Part shown: in pieces, positions 8,564 through 17,890 of the stretch
How the letters are laid out: every line of letters starts with the position of its first letter
Position numbering within the stretch: the first letter of the stretch is position 1
DNA from: Firmicutes bacterium UBA2058
GTDB lineage: Bacteria > Bacillota > Clostridia > Tissierellales > Sedimentibacteraceae
Length of the DNA: 53,835 nt
Assembly: GCA_002332905.1 (NCBI GenBank)
Contig: DDAM01000065.1
Span: 1-53,835, forward strand
Reading direction: 5' to 3'
Notes under the pieces: generated by a model
Seen by the model: the letters and a program-made list of their open reading frames with translations, nothing else
Databases searched by the model: none
Told to the model about the DNA's origin: nothing
Program-made: the position numbers and the translations under genes

Positions 8564-10090
8564 TTGAAAGAAAATATAATTAAAGGAACAATTATACTTA
8601 CTATTACAACTATAATAATTCGTACTATTGGATTTGTTTTTAGGATATATTTAGCTAACGCTATTGGAGCAGAAGGAATAGGTTTATATCAGCTTATTAT
8701 GGCATTTTACATGCTTACTGTAACGCTGGCTACCTCTGGTATTAGTGTTGCTGTTTCAAGGATAGTTGCAGAGGAAATAGCAAAAAATAAATACCAAAAT
8801 GCTAAAAAAGCTCTAAGACTATCTCTTATTATATCCTTGATAACAAGTGGTATTGCAACTATAGTATTATTTTTCGGGGCAGAACCAGTCAGTATATATA
8901 TACTTAAGGATGCAAGAGCAATCCTTCCTCTAAAATATCTTGCTCCTAGCCTTCCATTGCTGGCATTTTCAGCCTGCTACAAAGGATATTTTTTCGCTGT
9001 TAGAAATGTAGTAAAGCCAACAACTGCACAAGTACTTGAACAAATTGTTAGAATTTTTGTAACCGTTCAACTAATAAAATCAATAAGAGTAGACAATATC
9101 ATATATGCATGCTCTGCTGCAACTATTGGTATGACAGCGGGAGAATTGATATCTTATATTTATATTGTATTTTTATATTATATTGATAAAAAATATAAAT
9201 CTAAAAAACAGAATACAGATAAGATATTATTTAACATGTTATATATTAGTATACCTGTAGCCGGTACCTCTTATTTAAACTCTGCATTGAGACTTCTTGA
9301 AAATGCACTTATTCCTATAAAATTAGTTGCTTCAGGTATGGCGGTTTCATCTGCTATGAGTATTTACGGAATGATAAAAGGTATGGTACTTCCAATACTA
9401 TTTTTCCCTACATCATTTTTGTCGTCTTTAGCAACAATGCTTTTACCTTCATTATCAAGTGCTAATGTCAATAACAATGAAAAGCATATAACTTATACTC
9501 TGTCTAAGGTACTTCATTTTACATCCATATCAGGAATATTAGTAGTTAGCTTGTTTATGCTATTTCCATATGAGCTTGGCAACGCATTATATAATAGCAC
9601 AGAAGTCGGTACTTTAATTAGAATTTTGTCTTTCTTGTGTCCATTTATGTATTTAAATATGGTTGTAACATCTGTATTAAATGCACTTGGAGAACAGGTT
9701 AGTTCTTTTAAAATTAACCTTATAGAATCAATTATAAAAATAATGATGATTTTCTTCTTAGTACCAAAATATGGGTTTACTGCTTATTTATTTGCTCTAT
9801 TTATAACAACTATACTTAATACAATTCTTTATATATACAGACTGCTAAAAGTTTCTTATATTATTTTTGATATTTCTAACTGGGTATTTAAGCCTATACT
9901 AGCTGCAATAATTTCTGGGTTAATAAGTAAACTTTTATATAGTGCAATATATACTAATATATTATCATTAAATAATAGCTTAATACTCTCTATTGCTTCA
10001 ATTGGTATAATTTATTTAATATTATTATTTATTTTAAAAAGCCTTAAGCCAAGCGACTTTAATTCATTAAAAAAATCATTTAAAAGATAA
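8564..10090 (+). CDS. SpoVB/MurJ-like polysaccharide flippase (MOP superfamily)
   Basis: Multi-pass membrane protein of about 508 residues and some 14 hydrophobic segments, of the MurJ/Wzx/SpoVB type that moves lipid-linked sugars across the membrane. The opening residues (KENIIKGTIILTITTIIIRTIGF) and the YLANAIGAEGIGLYQL motif resemble stage V sporulation protein B, which in Bacillus is needed for cortex synthesis. The start is the TTG at 8564, because GGAGG lies 7 nt upstream; extending to the TTG at 8543 would put the ribosome site inside the gene. It diverges from the trp operon. Whether it serves the spore cortex or vegetative envelope cannot be decided here. Confidence 0.88.
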   Translation: MKENIIKGTIILTITTIIIRTIGFVFRIYLANAIGAEGIGLYQLIMAFYMLTVTLATSGISVAVSRIVAEEIAKNKYQNAKKALRLSLIISLITSGIATIVLFFGAEPVSIYILKDARAILPLKYLAPSLPLLAFSACYKGYFFAVRNVVKPTTAQVLEQIVRIFVTVQLIKSIRVDNIIYACSAATIGMTAGELISYIYIVFLYYIDKKYKSKKQNTDKILFNMLYISIPVAGTSYLNSALRLLENALIPIKLVASGMAVSSAMSIYGMIKGMVLPILFFPTSFLSSLATMLLPSLSSANVNNNEKHITYTLSKVLHFTSISGILVVSLFMLFPYELGNALYNSTEVGTLIRILSFLCPFMYLNMVVTSVLNALGEQVSSFKINLIESIIKIMMIFFLVPKYGFTAYLFALFITTILNTILYIYRLLKVSYIIFDISNWVFKPILAAIISGLISKLLYSAIYTNILSLNNSLILSIASIGIIYLILLFILKSLKPSDFNSLKKSFKR

Positions 10091-10168
10091 TAATATTTAA
10101 GGTTAAATTAAAATTTTGTGATATAATATGTTATAAAGCTAAATATATTATAAAAAGGTGAGGATAAA

Positions 10169-10561
10169 ATGAACTGGTTAAGGAACTTTATGATGGGAAG
10201 ATACGGAGTAGATAAGCTTAATATTGCATTACTTGTATTTTCTATGATATTAACTTTTATTTCTAGTATTACAGATTTAGCTATTTTACTATATATCTCT
10301 TATATACCATTAATCTTGTGCATTTATAGAATTTTTTCCAGAAATACTAACGCTAGAATACAAGAAAACTATAAATTCCTTAAATTCTACAACCCTGCTG
10401 AAGCATGGGTAAAAAAGAAGCTTAATATAGTAAAGGGCTCGAAAACTCACAAATATTTTGAATGTCCAAATTGCAAGCAGACTGTTCGTGTGCCAAAGCG
10501 AAAAGGCAAAGTGGCTATAACGTGCCCAAAATGCAGTACAAAATTCACTAAAAATACATAG
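10169..10561 (+). CDS. Small membrane protein with C-terminal zinc ribbon
   Basis: 130 residues. Two hydrophobic segments (about 19-37 and 39-55) are followed by a basic stretch and a zinc-ribbon with two CxxC knuckles, ECPNCKQ and TCPKCST, separated by a basic loop. The ribosome site AAGGTGAGGAT precedes the ATG. Such membrane-anchored ribbons are common hypothetical proteins in Clostridia. The molecular role is unknown. It ends 10 nt before a strong hairpin terminator and may be co-transcribed with the flippase, 78 nt upstream. Confidence 0.8.
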   Translation: MNWLRNFMMGRYGVDKLNIALLVFSMILTFISSITDLAILLYISYIPLILCIYRIFSRNTNARIQENYKFLKFYNPAEAWVKKKLNIVKGSKTHKYFECPNCKQTVRVPKRKGKVAITCPKCSTKFTKNT

Positions 10562-10568
10562 TAGTATT

Positions 10569-10597
10569 AAAAGCAGATGTTCGTTACATCTGCTTTT
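10569..10597. terminator. Bidirectional terminator
   Basis: Perfect inverted repeat AAGCAGATGT (10571-10580) / ACATCTGCTT (10586-10595) around TCGTT, with A and T tracts on both sides. It lies between two convergent genes and can serve both. Confidence 0.85.
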
Positions 10598-10600
10598 AAA

Positions 10601-11455
10601 TTATATGTTATTAATTTTTACACTGCCGCTAGAAGTTTTAACGTTAATACTGATAGTTGGGTTATCACCAACTACACCTGAAGCCTGATTGCCTTTCTTA
10701 TTATAGAATAATTGATTATCAAAATAAGTTTTTATACTTCCACTAGATGTTTGAGCATTAAGTTTAAAGCTAGATGACGGCGGTAAGGTTATGTTAGCAG
10801 AACCACTTGAAACGCTAATATCTATATCATTATTAAGCTCATTAATTGTAGCTTTAACGCTTCCACTTGATGCACTCGCTTCTAATTTCCCAACCATATT
10901 ATTTACTGTTATAGAACCAGACGAACTAGAAAAAATGCTATCACCACAACCATTTAATACCTTTATACTTCCACTAGAAGTCTTAAATATTCTATTACCG
11001 TTGGCATTTTCCATGAATATACTCCCACTAGATGCTTGAGCATTTATATTGTTAGCACATATATCCTTTAATTTTATACTACCGCTTTTGCTTGTTGCTT
11101 TAAAGTTTGAAAACTTAAATGATTCATCGGATTTAATGCTACCGCTAGAGGTCATAATCTCAAAATCATTTGCATAATTAGAAGGTATGTATATCTCAAT
11201 CTTTCTGATTAAGTAATTAAAGATCTTTAACATTCTTTCGCCAGATTTTATGATTAGTTTATTATTATTAATTGTAATGTTTGCAAGTTCCTCTTTTTCA
11301 GGTTCATAATTCATATATTCCTTTAGTATAACCTTATCAGAATCAACCTTATATAGATTAACAGTATCTGATGTATAGGATATAAATATATTTTTTATTT
11401 CTCTTATGTCAATTATTTGTTCATTAACAAGCTTAGCCTCTAAATTAAATTTCAT
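10601..11455 (-). CDS. DUF4097 family beta-repeat protein
   Basis: 284 residues with a repeated T/S-SSGSI(K/R/T) core roughly every 20 residues from about 105 to the C-terminus. This repeat gives the beta-helix or adhesin-like fold annotated as DUF4097 (YvlB/LiaG type). No signal peptide or membrane segment is seen, so this form appears cytosolic. In Bacillus related proteins sit in envelope-stress loci (LiaFSR, YvlABCD), but no such partners are next to it here. GGAGG precedes the ATG. Function unknown. Confidence 0.8.
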   Translation of the reverse strand: MKFNLEAKLVNEQIIDIREIKNIFISYTSDTVNLYKVDSDKVILKEYMNYEPEKEELANITINNNKLIIKSGERMLKIFNYLIRKIEIYIPSNYANDFEIMTSSGSIKSDESFKFSNFKATSKSGSIKLKDICANNINAQASSGSIFMENANGNRIFKTSSGSIKVLNGCGDSIFSSSSGSITVNNMVGKLEASASSGSVKATINELNNDIDISVSSGSANITLPPSSSFKLNAQTSSGSIKTYFDNQLFYNKKGNQASGVVGDNPTISINVKTSSGSVKINNI

Positions 11456-11505
11456 CTTATATATCCTCCTTTATTTTTCTTTATACTATCATATTTAATT
11501 GTAAT

Positions 11506-11557
11506 AAAAAAGCAAGTAATGCTTTAGTTTATAATTTTTTTACTAAAGCATTACTTG
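11506..11557 (-). terminator. Terminator of the LysM/GH18 gene
   Basis: Arms CAAGTAATGCTTTAGT (11513-11528) and ACTAAAGCATTACTTG (11542-11557), a 16-bp perfect stem. On the minus strand it is followed by CTTTTTTATTA. It lies about 80 nt past the stop of the GH18 gene. Confidence 0.85.
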
Positions 11558-11639
11558 AGTTTAAAATACATTAACTTTGCAACAGTTTATTTAAATACAT
11601 TTATAGTAATCAAACATATTATACCATATATGTTTAAAA

Positions 11640-12776
11640 TTAGAGATATTTTATAGTACTATAGGTGTTCTCTAATACCAACCAATTTTGTGGAAATGGA
11701 TTCATTATAGTCCAATAAAAAATTCCACCCAAATTGTATTTATCAACCAACTTAAGCTTAGCATCTATACTCCTTGCATCTTCAAACCACACAATATGTT
11801 CCCTTTTATCTTCATCATAATAATTAAAGTATGGTGATTGAGCTGTATAATCATATTTTATTTCTGCTCCATGTCTTCTTGCAATATCTACTGCTTCAGG
11901 GTTTGATACAACAGTAGCTTTTGTTCCTTTTTCATATGGCAAAGTCCAATCATATCCATAATTTGGTATTCCCATCAATATTTTTTGACTATCAACTTCT
12001 GTTACTGCATATTGTAAAACTCTTTCTACTTGATTAATTGGAGCTACCGCCATTGGAGGCCCTAACATAAATCCCCACTCATATGTCATAAGAAGTATTT
12101 TATCCATTATATCCCCTATGACAGCATAGTCATGTGATTCATATAAAAGACCTTTTTGTTCTCTGCTTATTTTTGGTGCTAATGCAGCATTTATTTTATA
12201 GCCCTCTGAATGTAGAACAGTTGCTAGCTTTCTCAGAAAATCTTCAAATTTTTCCTTGTCTTCTGGATATATATACTCAAAATCCACATCTACACCGAAA
12301 TATCCTTTACTTTTAACTGTATCAAGTACATTGTTTATTAAAACATCTTGTATATAATCATTATTTAATATTTTTTGCATTATTTCGCTGCTAAAACCTC
12401 CACCGGGTTCTATGTTAGTTAATACCATATATGGTGCAACTTGATATTCTAAAGAATCTTCAATGAGATTTTCATCATTTATGTATATTAGATTACCATC
12501 TTCAGTAATCATATAATTAAATATATTTATACCAGTCATATGAGGTAATGCACTAGTAAGCACTCTCTCCCTAATATTGGGATAAGCATATCCAAAAACA
12601 GCTATTTCCTCTAAATTTTCTGGATTTTCACCTGTTAATATAACTAATGTTTGACCAATTACTAAATCGGTTGGATCAGTAAGTTCATTATCTTCTATTA
12701 TTTTTAAAGGTGTTGTACCATACATTTGCGCTATTGAGTATACAGTGTCACCTTGTCTAACAACATGTATTATCAT
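11640..12776 (-). CDS. LysM-GH18 spore-type peptidoglycan hydrolase (YaaH/SleL-like)
   Basis: 378 residues. One LysM domain (about 2-48, IHVVRQGDTVYSIAQMYGT) binds peptidoglycan, followed by a glycoside hydrolase family 18 domain. The catalytic motif DxxDxDxE appears as GVDVDFEYI near residue 165, so the acid is present. Family members YaaH and SleL (CwlL) are N-acetylglucosaminidases that degrade spore cortex fragments at germination. Bacillus homologues usually carry two LysM repeats; only one is seen here. There is no signal peptide, as is normal for spore-coat-delivered forms. GGGGAG precedes the ATG. Monocistronic and divergent from plsY. Confidence 0.9.
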   Translation of the reverse strand: MIIHVVRQGDTVYSIAQMYGTTPLKIIEDNELTDPTDLVIGQTLVILTGENPENLEEIAVFGYAYPNIRERVLTSALPHMTGINIFNYMITEDGNLIYINDENLIEDSLEYQVAPYMVLTNIEPGGGFSSEIMQKILNNDYIQDVLINNVLDTVKSKGYFGVDVDFEYIYPEDKEKFEDFLRKLATVLHSEGYKINAALAPKISREQKGLLYESHDYAVIGDIMDKILLMTYEWGFMLGPPMAVAPINQVERVLQYAVTEVDSQKILMGIPNYGYDWTLPYEKGTKATVVSNPEAVDIARRHGAEIKYDYTAQSPYFNYYDEDKREHIVWFEDARSIDAKLKLVDKYNLGGIFYWTIMNPFPQNWLVLENTYSTIKYL

Positions 12777-12880
12777 ATAATCACTCCCCTATGCATACTA
12801 TGAAAACATAAATACTTTGCTACAAAAATAACTGTAAAAATTTATCGCAATATGTTAAAATGTCGATAGATATTTAAAAT

Positions 12881-12897
12881 GTCTCAAAACTTGAGAC
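12881..12897. promoter_or_regulatory. Palindrome upstream of plsY
   Basis: GTCTCAA-AAC-TTGAGAC, perfect 7-bp arms, 21 nt before the plsY start. The core TCTCAA/TTGAGA matches the palindrome before trpE (8025-8039). It could be an operator. No known regulator is assigned. Confidence 0.3.
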
Positions 12898-12918
12898 TAT
12901 ATAAGCTGGGGGTTAATT

Positions 12919-13515
12919 ATGAGATATATCCTGTGTTTTTTAATTGGATACATTTTAGGAACAGTTAATTATGCATATATTATAGGCAAAATGCAAGGTT
13001 TTGATATAAGAACAAAGGGCTCAACTAACGCCGGAGCATCTAATGCTACTATTACTATGGGCTGGAAAATAGGTGTAATTGTTGGTTTGTGTGATATTTT
13101 AAAAGCGTTTATATCCGTTATTATAGCAAAATTTATTTTTCCCGAATTAGAGTTTGCTGGAGTAATTGCAGGTGTATCGTGTATTTTAGGTCATATATTC
13201 CCATTTTATCTTAAATTTAGGGGAGGAAAGGGATTTGCATCTTATCTGGGTATGATATTAGCCATGGACTGGAGATTCTTTTTAATTATTGGTGTTTCAA
13301 TAATAATCATTACAGTTGTTACTGACTATATAGCACTGGCTACATTGACTACAGTTGTAGTGTACCCTTTATATTTGATTTCTACAAAAATAGAAATAAT
13401 AGTCCTTCTAATAGTAACTGTTGCTTCTATTGTTATGATATTTAAACACATAAGTAACATAAAAAAAATTATATCCGGACAAGAGATAGGGCTTAGAAGC
13501 TCTAAAGCTAAGTAA
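12919..13515 (+). CDS. plsY: Acyl-phosphate:glycerol-3-phosphate acyltransferase
   Basis: Integral membrane enzyme that acylates sn-glycerol 3-phosphate with acyl-phosphate made by PlsX, the first step of phospholipid synthesis in most Firmicutes. 198 residues and about five membrane segments, as expected. The three conserved loops are visible: STNAGASNATITMGWK (Ser/Arg-type motif 1), FRGGKGFASYLG (glycerol-phosphate glycine loop) and the later HISNIKKIISGQE. GGGGG precedes the ATG. plsX is not in the window. It ends at a bidirectional terminator shared with the convergent DUF445 gene. Confidence 0.95.
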   Translation: MRYILCFLIGYILGTVNYAYIIGKMQGFDIRTKGSTNAGASNATITMGWKIGVIVGLCDILKAFISVIIAKFIFPELEFAGVIAGVSCILGHIFPFYLKFRGGKGFASYLGMILAMDWRFFLIIGVSIIIITVVTDYIALATLTTVVVYPLYLISTKIEIIVLLIVTVASIVMIFKHISNIKKIISGQEIGLRSSKAK

Positions 13516-13520
13516 ATTGA

Positions 13521-13551
13521 AAGACCAATAGTTATCAATCTTATTGGTCTT
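13521..13551. terminator. Bidirectional terminator overlapping the DUF445-like stop
   Basis: Arms AAGACCAATA (13521-13530) and TATTGGTCTT (13542-13551), with T-rich tails. It lies between plsY and the convergent gene, and the stop codon of the latter is inside the hairpin. Confidence 0.8.
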
Positions 13552-16500
13552 TTATTTGTTTTTTCTTTATTTTAGGTATGTTTTTAATTGTTTCAAGTAA
13601 AGCTAATGCCATTCCCACATACTTGTTTGCTCCAATAATACCACCTGCAATACCTGTCCAAATTGTATTTTTTAAATTATTTTTCCAAAACACCTTGTAA
13701 ATCTCTTGATATTTTTCTGAAGGTAAATTTTTTATTTCTTCTTTTGTTATCTCATCTAAATCTATACTATGAAATATATTACTTAAATTCTTTTTAATCG
13801 CTATATAAAATCCGTCTACTAACAAATCTACAAAATATTTTTTTACATTTTTATTTATACACAAATATGCACTAAGCTTTAAATCATTTGATATAATTTG
13901 AGAATACAATGATTCTATAAATAAGTTAAAGCTTTTTTGCCCAACTACATTGTTTATAAGATTTTCTAGAGATAATTTTAACTCATCTATATTAATAATA
14001 CTATCCATCAAATCAATATCTTCAAGGTAATTATAAAAGCAATTTATTATACTATTGATATTTAAGTAAATTAAATCATTTTCTTCAATTATATCCCTTA
14101 TAGCTTTCTCCATATTAAATAAATCATTTTTATCTATTTTAACAAATAATCTTTTAATTAAAATAGAATCAAATATTTTGTAGGATGATTCACTAACTAC
14201 ACCATTTATTTCTTTTAAAATTTGTACTTTTCTTTTTTTAGTGTTGCTATGAAGCTGCTTTAGACAGGATGATATTTCATTGTCATATTTTATAAAAATA
14301 TTATCAATATTATCTATAAATGCATGATTAGCAATTGCTTTCAGTTCCATATCACTATACTTTTGCATATATAAATTAAAAATCAAAAAACTTTTATTTT
14401 TTACTATAGGATTTTTATAATTTTCTATAAATAATCCTTTAATAAACTTTTCTAGATTATTATTATCAATATTAACACTTAACTCTTTTAGCTTAACACT
14501 AAAAATATCACTTGTTATACCCTTTGATATTTCATAGAATTGTTCAAAATTTCTTTCAAAAAATAGAGGTAATTTAATTAATATAAGATTGTTTATTATG
14601 TCAAATAAAACCTTATCTCCACCTATCCCATTGTAGGCAGATCTCTCTTTTAAGTTTAAGCTGTTTAGTAATTTTTCTTTTATATTACTTTCTATTTTTG
14701 TATGTCTATTTAAGGTCAAATAGTTTTGTAGGCTAAGTATTATATCCTTGAAATATTTATAAAACATACCATTTAAAAAAATCTTACTTCTTCTATTTAA
14801 TGCATCTTCTAAGGTTGCTTGAGTATTAAACTGATTATTTAAAACATAATAAGTTTTTTCAGATAATTTATTTAATTTATCCTCTGTAAAAATATTTTCG
14901 TATATACTATTAAATAAATTGGAATATATACCTTCTAATCTAACCTGAGATAAAATATTAATTAAAGGCTCATTTAATAAGTTATCATATGATTTTTTAT
15001 ACTTTAGAAAATATTTTTTTAAGCTTTCTGAATCCTTTAAGAATTCTATATACTTGAAAAAACGCTCTTCTACACTTAATGCTATCTCATCATTTATTCT
15101 ATCAATCAAGTCCTTTGGTATACAATCTAAAACACTAATATCTTCTTCTAGATGTTTATTAATATAGGCAAATATTGCATCAATTATGACATTTTTTTTA
15201 GAATTAACATTATTCATAATACTATCTATTAAATTTCTATTTATTAGTTGTTTAATAGGTATATCTGAGATTTTTTTAGATATATATGTTGCTATATTGT
15301 TTTTATTTTTATCTAAAGTATTTTTCGTTAATGTTGATAAGTTTGACGAAATATATTCATTGTTATTTTCAAAGCATTCATAAATGTGTTGATACTCATT
15401 ATCTATAATTGTTTTATATATATTATTTTTTATTTGAGTGCTTTTACTTTGCACCAAATCCTGAACCATTTCTTTATCTATTAGGTTTGCTTCAACAATA
15501 GCTGACATATAACCAGCAAAATTCTCTTGTTTTTTTCTAACAATATTAAAAATATTGTTAATATCTGTGCAATTTTTGAAAATAGGTATATTTGCAAGAA
15601 AACTATTTTTTATAATAGCTGATGAAAAGCCTTGCATTGCAACAAAATTAGTTGATACACCTATAATTGAATTCAAAACTATACCCTGCCAAGAAAATAC
15701 ACTATTAATAAGAGGCTTGCTAAACAATTTTATTGACGCTAAAGATGCTGATAATCCAAGTGTACCACCAATAACTCCTCCTGAAATAGATAAATTTTTC
15801 GGTTTTGTAAGTGTTGAATCTTTTATATAGCTAATAAACTCATCATCAGTAAATTCATCAAAATGCTTTTCTACAATCTCGCTTATATATCCTTCTGTTA
15901 TAGTAGCAATACTTTCACCTACAACATTTTTCATAAAGCCTGATAAAGAATCATGAATATTTGGTATACTGCTAATAGTACTTAATACCTTACTGACCCT
16001 AGTATCTCCAATATCATCAACGAATCGACTAAAATTTTTATTTATAAGATCAGTGAATTTTTCACTTACTCTAATATCAAAGGTATGATTTGTTTCACTT
16101 AGCTTATCAAACAAATCCGTGATATTATTTTTTGATACAAAGTCATTTATTATATCACTAATCTTAATTGCTATCGCGTTCTCATTATTTTTTATGTCTT
16201 TTATTAGTATTTTTTTGATAGTGTCTGTGTTTCCTGTTACATATTCTTTATTTATAAATTCAACAATTTTTTTATCAAAAGAATCAAAAATATATTCGCT
16301 TACTTCTCTAGCTATATTTACATGTATTTCTTTTGAATAAAATGTATTCTCTTTAATGTAATCTATAAAAACATATTTCAATTTACTATTAAAAAGCTTG
16401 ACTAAATCCAAATCTATAAAACCTCTTATAGGTTTTGATGTTATATTGTCAATAATATAATTTAGAGTGCCTTTATTATCCTTTAGAAAATTAATTACAA

Positions 16501-17800
16501 ATGTAGTCAGTATGTCAGAACTGATTATTTTTCTATCCTCAAGCGTATTAATTATATATCTAGCATTTTTTGATTTTAAATAATTCCCAATTTCATCAAT
16601 TATAAAGGTCGAGATTTTATCTAAATCATCACCATTCACTGCTGCAAGTTCTAGCAGCAATTTAACTATAGAGCTGTCGTTATATTTATTGCTATTATAG
16701 TACTCATTAATTGTTAAATATATTTTAGCTTTTAACTCATTATTTCCTGAAATAATTTCATCTATTGATTCTTTAATAACATCATTTAATTCAATGTTAT
16801 TACTGTCAATCCACTGCATAACAGAGTATGCAATATTATTCACTCTATTTTGCATCTGTTTCTTTATAACATCTTCATAATCTTTTTTATAAATATCAAA
16901 AAAGCTAATATTGCTATTTACTAAATAGTCCTTAAGTTCATAGTAAATATTTTCTATAGCTTTTTCACCTTTATCGGAATTTATAAAATCTATTATGTTT
17001 TCAGTTGCGATTTTTCTTATGTCTTCAGTTGTTAAATTTACAAGATTTTTTATAGGCTTTTCTAATATATCATCTTGCATTTTTTCCAAAATTTTAGTCA
17101 TATCAATTTGATATAATATTTCATTAAATGCTGAATCTATTTTTTCATCAATATTTTGCTTTATAACACCACTAAATTTTATTGCTTCTTTCTCAATATT
17201 CTTTTTTAATTTATGTGATATATTTTTTGATATTATTTCGTTTATTTTTACATCACAAAAAGCATCAAATGTCTCTGATGCTATATTGTCTACTATTTGA
17301 GTATTTTGTATTGTCAAAATAATATTTTGAATTATATTTTTAGATATATATTCAACTTGTTTTTCCGTTACAACACTTGAAAGCTTTATATCATTAGCTA
17401 TATTTTGTAAAATACTTTTCATATTGGTGTCTAATATATTGATAATTATATCTTTTCCACAAATACAAGCATCATAGAAAACAGGTATATCCTTTAACCT
17501 AAGATTCTTTATATCTCTACATATACATTCATTAAAAAAATCCTGTGAAAAGCTCTCAAATTCTTCATTAAAATTATGTATTATAAACTTCTCTGATATC
17601 TTTTGTGCATTTATAATATCTTTTTCCATCATAGTGCTTACATTTTTAATAAACTGCATCTTAGAATTTATTATACTGTCGCCACATCTGATTTTATTGA
17701 AAAAAGAATATTTTTTGAATAGCATATTTATGACATATTTATTTGTTATGTATCCAGTTGCTCCGCATAAAAGTGTATCTATAAAAATATCATATAGCAT
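13541..17800 (-). CDS. Giant DUF445-like protein with two tandem units
   Basis: 1419 residues. The N-terminus (IDTLLCGATGYITNKYVINMLF) is the hallmark of DUF445/YheB, normally about 380-450 residues. A second hydrophobic block near 670-740 contains GGVIGGTLGLSAS, then GIVLNSIIGVSTNFVAMQGF, a second copy of the same hallmark. A third hydrophobic segment ends the protein (WTGIAGGIIGANKYVGMALALLE). Between these are two long Asn/Lys/Ile-rich amphipathic helical regions. The layout is TM-helices-TM-TM-helices-TM, consistent with a tandem duplication or fusion of two DUF445 proteins. DUF445 function is unknown; YheB has been linked to spores. GAGGG precedes the ATG. Monocistronic. Confidence 0.8.
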   Translation of the reverse strand: MLYDIFIDTLLCGATGYITNKYVINMLFKKYSFFNKIRCGDSIINSKMQFIKNVSTMMEKDIINAQKISEKFIIHNFNEEFESFSQDFFNECICRDIKNLRLKDIPVFYDACICGKDIIINILDTNMKSILQNIANDIKLSSVVTEKQVEYISKNIIQNIILTIQNTQIVDNIASETFDAFCDVKINEIISKNISHKLKKNIEKEAIKFSGVIKQNIDEKIDSAFNEILYQIDMTKILEKMQDDILEKPIKNLVNLTTEDIRKIATENIIDFINSDKGEKAIENIYYELKDYLVNSNISFFDIYKKDYEDVIKKQMQNRVNNIAYSVMQWIDSNNIELNDVIKESIDEIISGNNELKAKIYLTINEYYNSNKYNDSSIVKLLLELAAVNGDDLDKISTFIIDEIGNYLKSKNARYIINTLEDRKIISSDILTTFVINFLKDNKGTLNYIIDNITSKPIRGFIDLDLVKLFNSKLKYVFIDYIKENTFYSKEIHVNIAREVSEYIFDSFDKKIVEFINKEYVTGNTDTIKKILIKDIKNNENAIAIKISDIINDFVSKNNITDLFDKLSETNHTFDIRVSEKFTDLINKNFSRFVDDIGDTRVSKVLSTISSIPNIHDSLSGFMKNVVGESIATITEGYISEIVEKHFDEFTDDEFISYIKDSTLTKPKNLSISGGVIGGTLGLSASLASIKLFSKPLINSVFSWQGIVLNSIIGVSTNFVAMQGFSSAIIKNSFLANIPIFKNCTDINNIFNIVRKKQENFAGYMSAIVEANLIDKEMVQDLVQSKSTQIKNNIYKTIIDNEYQHIYECFENNNEYISSNLSTLTKNTLDKNKNNIATYISKKISDIPIKQLINRNLIDSIMNNVNSKKNVIIDAIFAYINKHLEEDISVLDCIPKDLIDRINDEIALSVEERFFKYIEFLKDSESLKKYFLKYKKSYDNLLNEPLINILSQVRLEGIYSNLFNSIYENIFTEDKLNKLSEKTYYVLNNQFNTQATLEDALNRRSKIFLNGMFYKYFKDIILSLQNYLTLNRHTKIESNIKEKLLNSLNLKERSAYNGIGGDKVLFDIINNLILIKLPLFFERNFEQFYEISKGITSDIFSVKLKELSVNIDNNNLEKFIKGLFIENYKNPIVKNKSFLIFNLYMQKYSDMELKAIANHAFIDNIDNIFIKYDNEISSCLKQLHSNTKKRKVQILKEINGVVSESSYKIFDSILIKRLFVKIDKNDLFNMEKAIRDIIEENDLIYLNINSIINCFYNYLEDIDLMDSIINIDELKLSLENLINNVVGQKSFNLFIESLYSQIISNDLKLSAYLCINKNVKKYFVDLLVDGFYIAIKKNLSNIFHSIDLDEITKEEIKNLPSEKYQEIYKVFWKNNLKNTIWTGIAGGIIGANKYVGMALALLETIKNIPKIKKKQIKDQ

Positions 17801-17856
17801 AGTACCCTCGTGATATAAAATATTTTTGACATTATATCATTTATATCGACACAAAC

Positions 17857-17890
17857 AAATAAGAATTTAGCTAGGCTAAACTCTTATTTA
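17857..17890 (-). terminator. Terminator of the GntR gene
   Basis: Inverted repeat AATAAGAATTTAGC / GCTAAACTCTTATT around TAG, overlapping the stop region of the regulator, with A/T-rich tails. Its first 15 bases (AAATAAGAATTTAGC) recur after the DDAH gene at 19544-19558. Confidence 0.7.

Noticed and set aside
10601..11455. SGSI repeats as a tandem DNA repeat or CRISPR-like array
   Set aside because: The periodicity is at protein level (DUF4097 beta-repeats), with varied DNA and no constant spacer.
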